From Gammaproteobacteria bacterium (lineage in GTDB: Bacteria > Pseudomonadota > Gammaproteobacteria > Steroidobacterales > Woeseiaceae), in contig JAOUNK010000087.1 in assembly GCA_029881015.1 (NCBI GenBank), positions 1-10,307 on the forward strand: a stretch of 10,307 bases of DNA, read 5' to 3'. Position 1 is the stretch's first letter. Each line of letters opens with the position of its first letter. Positions 7,313 through 10,307 of the stretch are shown piece by piece. Below the pieces are notes generated by a model, which saw only the letters and a program-made list of their open reading frames with translations, did not search any database and was not told where the DNA came from. A program made the translations under genes and the position numbers.

Positions 7313-7318
7313 ATTCTA
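7313..7318 (-). promoter_or_regulatory. Possible -10 box for the membrane/TPR gene
   Basis: Read on the minus strand, these bases are TAGAAT, a 5/6 match to the -10 consensus. They would place the transcription start near 7306 and give a leader of about 28 nt to the ATG at 7278. No convincing -35 box lies 16-18 nt upstream, so this is only suggestive. Confidence 0.22.
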
Positions 7319-7374
7319 GCCCGCGCGTCGTGCGTTTCGATACAACCGGGTTCACACAGGTGTCATCGCGCTAT

Positions 7375-7404
7375 TTGCCACTGCCCCCCTCCGTGACGCA
7401 GAAT
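7375..7404 (+). promoter_or_regulatory. Possible zapD promoter
   Basis: TTGCCA (7375-7380, 5/6 to the -35 consensus) and CAGAAT (7399-7404, 4/6 to the -10 consensus) are separated by 18 nt. Transcription would start near 7411, which coincides with the first candidate zapD ATG. The pair is therefore either spurious or points to the downstream ATG at 7459. The divergent gap 7279-7410 must hold promoters for both flanking genes; nothing else distinct was seen in it. Confidence 0.28.
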
Positions 7405-7410
7405 AGTGCA

Positions 7411-8211
7411 ATGGCAAAACCGGCCAGCGATATCACCCCGCAAGCGGCAGCTGCCGTCATGCACTATGAGCAGCCGCTATCTGAGCGTATGCGTACGTTC
7501 CTGCGCCTCGAATTCCTGTACCAGCAAATGCTTTACAACGGCGAGAGGGAAGCTGACTGGGCTACACGGGCAACCATCGCTACGCTTCTTGAAATCCTGG
7601 CCATCTTGTCGCGTGGCGATGTCCGCAGTGACCTCCACAAGGAGCTGGATCACCAGCTCGGCATCCTGGAACGATTTCAGAGCCAGCCGGGTGTCGACAG
7701 CGGTCGTCTCGATTCGCTGATTCACAACCTGGCGGCGAGTCGCGCCGAGCTCAGCCGCATCGGGACGGCGTTCCTGAACCCCCTGAAAGACTGCGACTTC
7801 CTGAACGCCATCAAGCACCGCAGTGCCATTCCCGGCGGCACCTGCGAGTTCGACCTGCCCGAGTACAGCCATTGGCTGAGACAGTCCTATGAGCGCAGGC
7901 AGGAAGACATGGACAAATGGCTGGGCGCGATCCGCCCGGTTTGCGATGCTGCCACTGAACTGCTGTGGCTGATCCGCGAAAGCGCTGAGCCCACGGAGAG
8001 AATGGCGGTCAACGGCATGTACCAGCACAGCATGCAGAAAGACGGCAATTGCCGCCTGCTGCGCGTCAGCCTGCAAGGCAATGGCGCCTTGTTCCCCGAA
8101 ATCAGCGGCAGCCAGCACCGCTTTACGATTCGTTTCCTCGAGTGGTCAACGATTGACAGGCGTGCGGTCCAGACCGGCCACGACGTCGCCTTCCGGCTGT
8201 CAATTTGCTAG
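7411..8211 (+). CDS. zapD: Cell division protein ZapD
   Basis: This cytosolic Z-ring-associated protein binds the FtsZ C-terminus and bundles FtsZ filaments at midcell. The 266-residue product follows E. coli ZapD along its length: YEQPLSERMRTFLRLEFL near residues 19-36, RGDVRSDLHKELD (68-80), PGVD (93-96), IPGGTCEFDLP (140-150) and FPEISGSQHRFTIRF (228-242). Arg68, Arg237 and Arg241 line up with E. coli Arg56, Arg221 and Arg225, reported (from memory) to matter for FtsZ binding. I kept the ATG at 7411. The ATG at 7459 would give 250 residues, close to the E. coli length of 247, and neither has a clear Shine-Dalgarno. The frame stays open far upstream, but that part lies inside the minus-strand gene. 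It is cut off from coaE by the inserted membrane gene and ends in the CTAG shared with mutT; yacG is missing. Confidence 0.94.
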   Translation: MAKPASDITPQAAAAVMHYEQPLSERMRTFLRLEFLYQQMLYNGEREADWATRATIATLLEILAILSRGDVRSDLHKELDHQLGILERFQSQPGVDSGRLDSLIHNLAASRAELSRIGTAFLNPLKDCDFLNAIKHRSAIPGGTCEFDLPEYSHWLRQSYERRQEDMDKWLGAIRPVCDAATELLWLIRESAEPTERMAVNGMYQHSMQKDGNCRLLRVSLQGNGALFPEISGSQHRFTIRFLEWSTIDRRAVQTGHDVAFRLSIC

Positions 8212-8600
8212 TGATTCTGCCGTAGGGCTTCTACGACCGGAACATCCGCGGGCAGCAATTCGTCGGCATCCAGATTCTCCCGCGGCACCCAGCGCAATGC
8301 CTGGCCCTCACGACCGACGGGATCGCTGTTCCATTCACTCACCAGAAAGAACTCGATGGTGACGATTCGATCGTCGTACTCGTGGCGCAGATTCATGAAC
8401 GGGGCACAGACGGTCACTTCGATACCCAGTTCCTCGGCGAGCTCCCGTGACAATGCTTCTGTCGAGGTCTCCCCGGACGCGATCTTGCCACCGGGAAACT
8501 CCCACATGCCATTGAAGTCGCCGCCGCCGATCCGCTCCGCGATAAGCACCCGACCGACCGAATCACAGAGAATACCCGCGGCGACATTGAAGTAATTCAT
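8208..8600 (-). CDS. mutT: Nudix hydrolase MutT, 8-oxo-dGTP diphosphatase
   Basis: This enzyme sanitises the nucleotide pool by hydrolysing 8-oxo-(d)GTP to the monophosphate, preventing A-to-C transversions. The 130-residue product matches the length of E. coli MutT. It carries a perfect Nudix box GX5EX7REUXEEXGU at residues 38-60 (Gly38, Glu44, Arg52-Glu53, Glu56-Glu57, Gly59-Ile60), preceded by WEFPGGK (33-39). MutT-type features further along are the SEWNSDPVGREGQ segment (88-100) and LDADELLPAD (110-119). The position next to secA also supports MutT over other Nudix families. The ATG at 8600 lies 13 nt after the secA stop with no obvious Shine-Dalgarno in the gap, so it is probably co-transcribed and translationally coupled with secA. 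Its stop codon uses the same CTAG palindrome as the zapD stop. Confidence 0.93.
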   Translation of the reverse strand: MNYFNVAAGILCDSVGRVLIAERIGGGDFNGMWEFPGGKIASGETSTEALSRELAEELGIEVTVCAPFMNLRHEYDDRIVTIEFFLVSEWNSDPVGREGQALRWVPRENLDADELLPADVPVVEALRQNH

Positions 8601-8613
8601 GAATGAGTGCGAA

Positions 8614-10307
8614 TCAGCTCAGCCTGCCGTGGCACTGCTTGAACTTCTTGCCTGACCCGCAGGGACAGAGCTCGTTGCGACCGACCTTGCGGCCGTCGCG
8701 GACAAACGGTGTCGGTGCTGCCGCGGGCGCCTGTTGTTCGCCGCCGGACCGGCCGCCACCCAGCGCCGACGCCTCGGCGTGCTGGAACTTCATGGCCTGG
8801 TCTCTCTTGCGGCGCCTTTCGAGTTCGGACAGGTCTTCCTCGCCCTGGATACGGACACGCGACAGGATGCTGATCGAATCGTGCTTCACCTGCTCGATCA
8901 TCTCGCCGAACATCGCGAATGCCTCGCGCTTGTACTCCTGCTTGGGATTCTTTTGCGCGTAGGAGCGCAGCCCGATGCCCTGGCGCAAATGGTCCATGGC
9001 CGCGAGATGCTCTTTCCAGTGAAAATCGAGTTGTCGCAGCATGATCTGCTTTTCGACACCGCGCATCAGCTCCACACCGATCTCGGCAGCCTTCTTCTCG
9101 TAGGCCTTCTGCGCCTCCGCAACGCAACGCTCGCTGATTTGCTCGGCCGTCAGTGTGCTGTCCTCCCGGACCCAGCGTGCCACGTCCGCGCGAACGCCAA
9201 ACTCGGCCTCGAGCGCGTTGCTCAGGCCCTCGGCGTCCCACATCTCCTCGAGGCTGCCCGACGGGATGTGCTGCATCGCCGTGCCTTCGATAACCTCGTC
9301 CCGGATCGCTGCGATCGAGTCCTCGATCTCCGCGGCTTCCATCAGGTCGTTTCGCATCACGTAGACGACCTTGCGCTGGTCGTTGGCGACATCGTCGTAT
9401 TCGAGCAGGTTCTTGCGAATATCGAAGTTGTGCGCCTCAACCTTGCGCTGGGCGCGCTCGATCTGGCGCGTGAGCAAGCGGCTCTCAATCGCCTCGCCTT
9501 CGCGCATGCCGGCGCGGGACAGGAGGTTCTTGGTGCGCTCGGGATCGCCGAAGATCCGCATGAGCGTGTCTTCCATCGACAGGTAGAACCGCGATGAACC
9601 CGGGTCACCCTGGCGTCCGGAACGGCCCCTCAACTGGTTGTCGATGCGCCGGGACTCGTGGCGTTCGGTACCGATGATATGCAAACCGCCAGCCTCGAGC
9701 ACCTGGTTGTGAAGCCCCTGCCATTCTTCTCGTATGGCCGTTTCGTCCGCGCCTTCACCGGCCCGTGCCAGTGCGGCATCCAGGCTGCCACCGAGCACGA
9801 TATCGGTACCGCGACCGGCCATGTTCGTGGCAATCGTAATCGCGCCCGGCCGCCCTGCGTTCTGCACGATGAGTGCTTCGCGCTCGTGCTGCTTGGCATT
9901 CAGGACTTCGTGCTTGATCTTTTCCTTGCTGAGGATCTTCGACAACAGCTCTGATGCCTCGATCGAGGTCGTACCGACCAGCACCGGCTGGCCACGCTCG
10001 CTGCAGTCGAGGATGTCTTCGACGATCGCCTCGAACTTGTCTTTCTCGGTGAGATAGACGAGGTCCGGCTGGTCGTCACGAATCATTGGCTGGTTTGTCG
10101 GGATAACGACGACCTCGAGTCCGTAGATCGACTGGAACTCGAAGGCCTCGGTATCGGCCGTACCCGTCATACCGGACAGGTTGTTGTACAGGCGGAAGTA
10201 GTTCTGGAAGGTAATCGACGCGACGGTCTGGTTCTCCTGGCGAATCGAAACACCTTCTTTCGCCTCCACGGCCTGGTGCAGGCCGTCGCCCCAGCGTCGA
10301 CCCGGCA
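8614..10307 (-). CDS. secA: Preprotein translocase ATPase SecA, C-terminal part (5' end outside window)
   Basis: SecA is the motor that pushes unfolded preproteins through SecYEG. Only the C-terminal ~563 residues are visible; the frame is open to the right edge, where GRRWGDGLHQAVEAKEGV aligns with about residue 345 of the 901-residue E. coli protein. Visible elements, numbered from the first complete codon at the edge, are NYFRLYNNLSGMTGTAD (35-51), helicase motif V NMAGRGTDIVLGG (161-173), and motif VI QLRGRSGRQGDPGSSRF (224-240). The helical scaffold and two-helix-finger region contains WKEHLAAMDHLRQG (430-443). A Gly/Ala/Pro-rich linker then leads to the C-terminal zinc motif CPCGSGKKFKQCH, with ligands Cys547, Cys549, Cys558 and His559, used to bind SecB and ribosomes. 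No disruption is seen. mutT follows downstream in the same orientation. Confidence 0.98.
   Translation of the reverse strand, partial: PGRRWGDGLHQAVEAKEGVSIRQENQTVASITFQNYFRLYNNLSGMTGTADTEAFEFQSIYGLEVVVIPTNQPMIRDDQPDLVYLTEKDKFEAIVEDILDCSERGQPVLVGTTSIEASELLSKILSKEKIKHEVLNAKQHEREALIVQNAGRPGAITIATNMAGRGTDIVLGGSLDAALARAGEGADETAIREEWQGLHNQVLEAGGLHIIGTERHESRRIDNQLRGRSGRQGDPGSSRFYLSMEDTLMRIFGDPERTKNLLSRAGMREGEAIESRLLTRQIERAQRKVEAHNFDIRKNLLEYDDVANDQRKVVYVMRNDLMEAAEIEDSIAAIRDEVIEGTAMQHIPSGSLEEMWDAEGLSNALEAEFGVRADVARWVREDSTLTAEQISERCVAEAQKAYEKKAAEIGVELMRGVEKQIMLRQLDFHWKEHLAAMDHLRQGIGLRSYAQKNPKQEYKREAFAMFGEMIEQVKHDSISILSRVRIQGEEDLSELERRRKRDQAMKFQHAEASALGGGRSGGEQQAPAAAPTPFVRDGRKVGRNELCPCGSGKKFKQCHGRLS

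Noticed and set aside
6844..7410. Upstream extension of the zapD reading frame
   Set aside because: The frame stays open into the minus-strand membrane gene, but the extension has no similarity to ZapD, whose conserved part begins near 7459. The ATG at 7411 or 7459 is the sensible start.
8597..9241. A 214-codon minus-strand frame overlapping secA
   Set aside because: It is a +1 shadow of the secA C-terminal coding region with a low-complexity Arg/Gly-rich product.

Overview
The window is chromosomal DNA from a gammaproteobacterium. It is GC-rich, with a strong preference for G or C at third codon positions. The gene order pilA-pilB-pilC-pilD-coaE ... zapD-mutT-secA matches the classical gammaproteobacterial neighbourhood (in E. 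coli ppdD-hofB-hofC ... coaE-zapD-yacG-mutT-secA). The proteins look most like those of the Xanthomonadales/Chromatiales side of the class, but I cannot place the genus. No RNA genes, insertion sequences, CRISPR arrays or phage genes were seen.

Positions 1-5360 (plus strand) hold the type IV pilus core and coaE. A rho-independent terminator ends whatever lies upstream. Then come the major pilin PilA, the extension ATPase PilB, the inner-membrane platform PilC, the prepilin peptidase/methylase PilD, and dephospho-CoA kinase CoaE, which abuts PilD. PilD processes PilA, and PilB and PilC polymerise it. A strong terminator-like hairpin lies between pilC and pilD, so pilD-coaE may be partly uncoupled from pilBC.

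Positions 5323-7278 (minus strand) hold a large polytopic membrane protein with a periplasmic-type Asp-Asp loop and a TPR-like C-terminal region. It resembles GT-C-fold/TMTC-like sugar transferases. It is inserted backwards between coaE and zapD, which are normally neighbours, and its 3' end overlaps the coaE 3' end by 38 bp. Its position beside the pilus genes makes a pilin or cell-surface glycosylation role the most attractive guess, but this is inference.

Positions 7411-8211 (plus strand) hold zapD, an FtsZ-bundling division factor. It is convergent with mutT (8208-8600, minus), and the two genes share one palindromic CTAG as their stop codons. The yacG gene usually found between them is absent. 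secA (minus strand) follows 13 bp from the mutT start and runs off the right end; only its C-terminal ~563 residues are visible.

Most of the window is well-known housekeeping and pilus biology. I found no convincing evidence of a wholly undescribed system. The points most worth a second look are the GT-C/TPR gene in the pilus locus, the two tail-to-tail overlaps, the pilC/pilD hairpin, and the inverted repeat in front of pilB.
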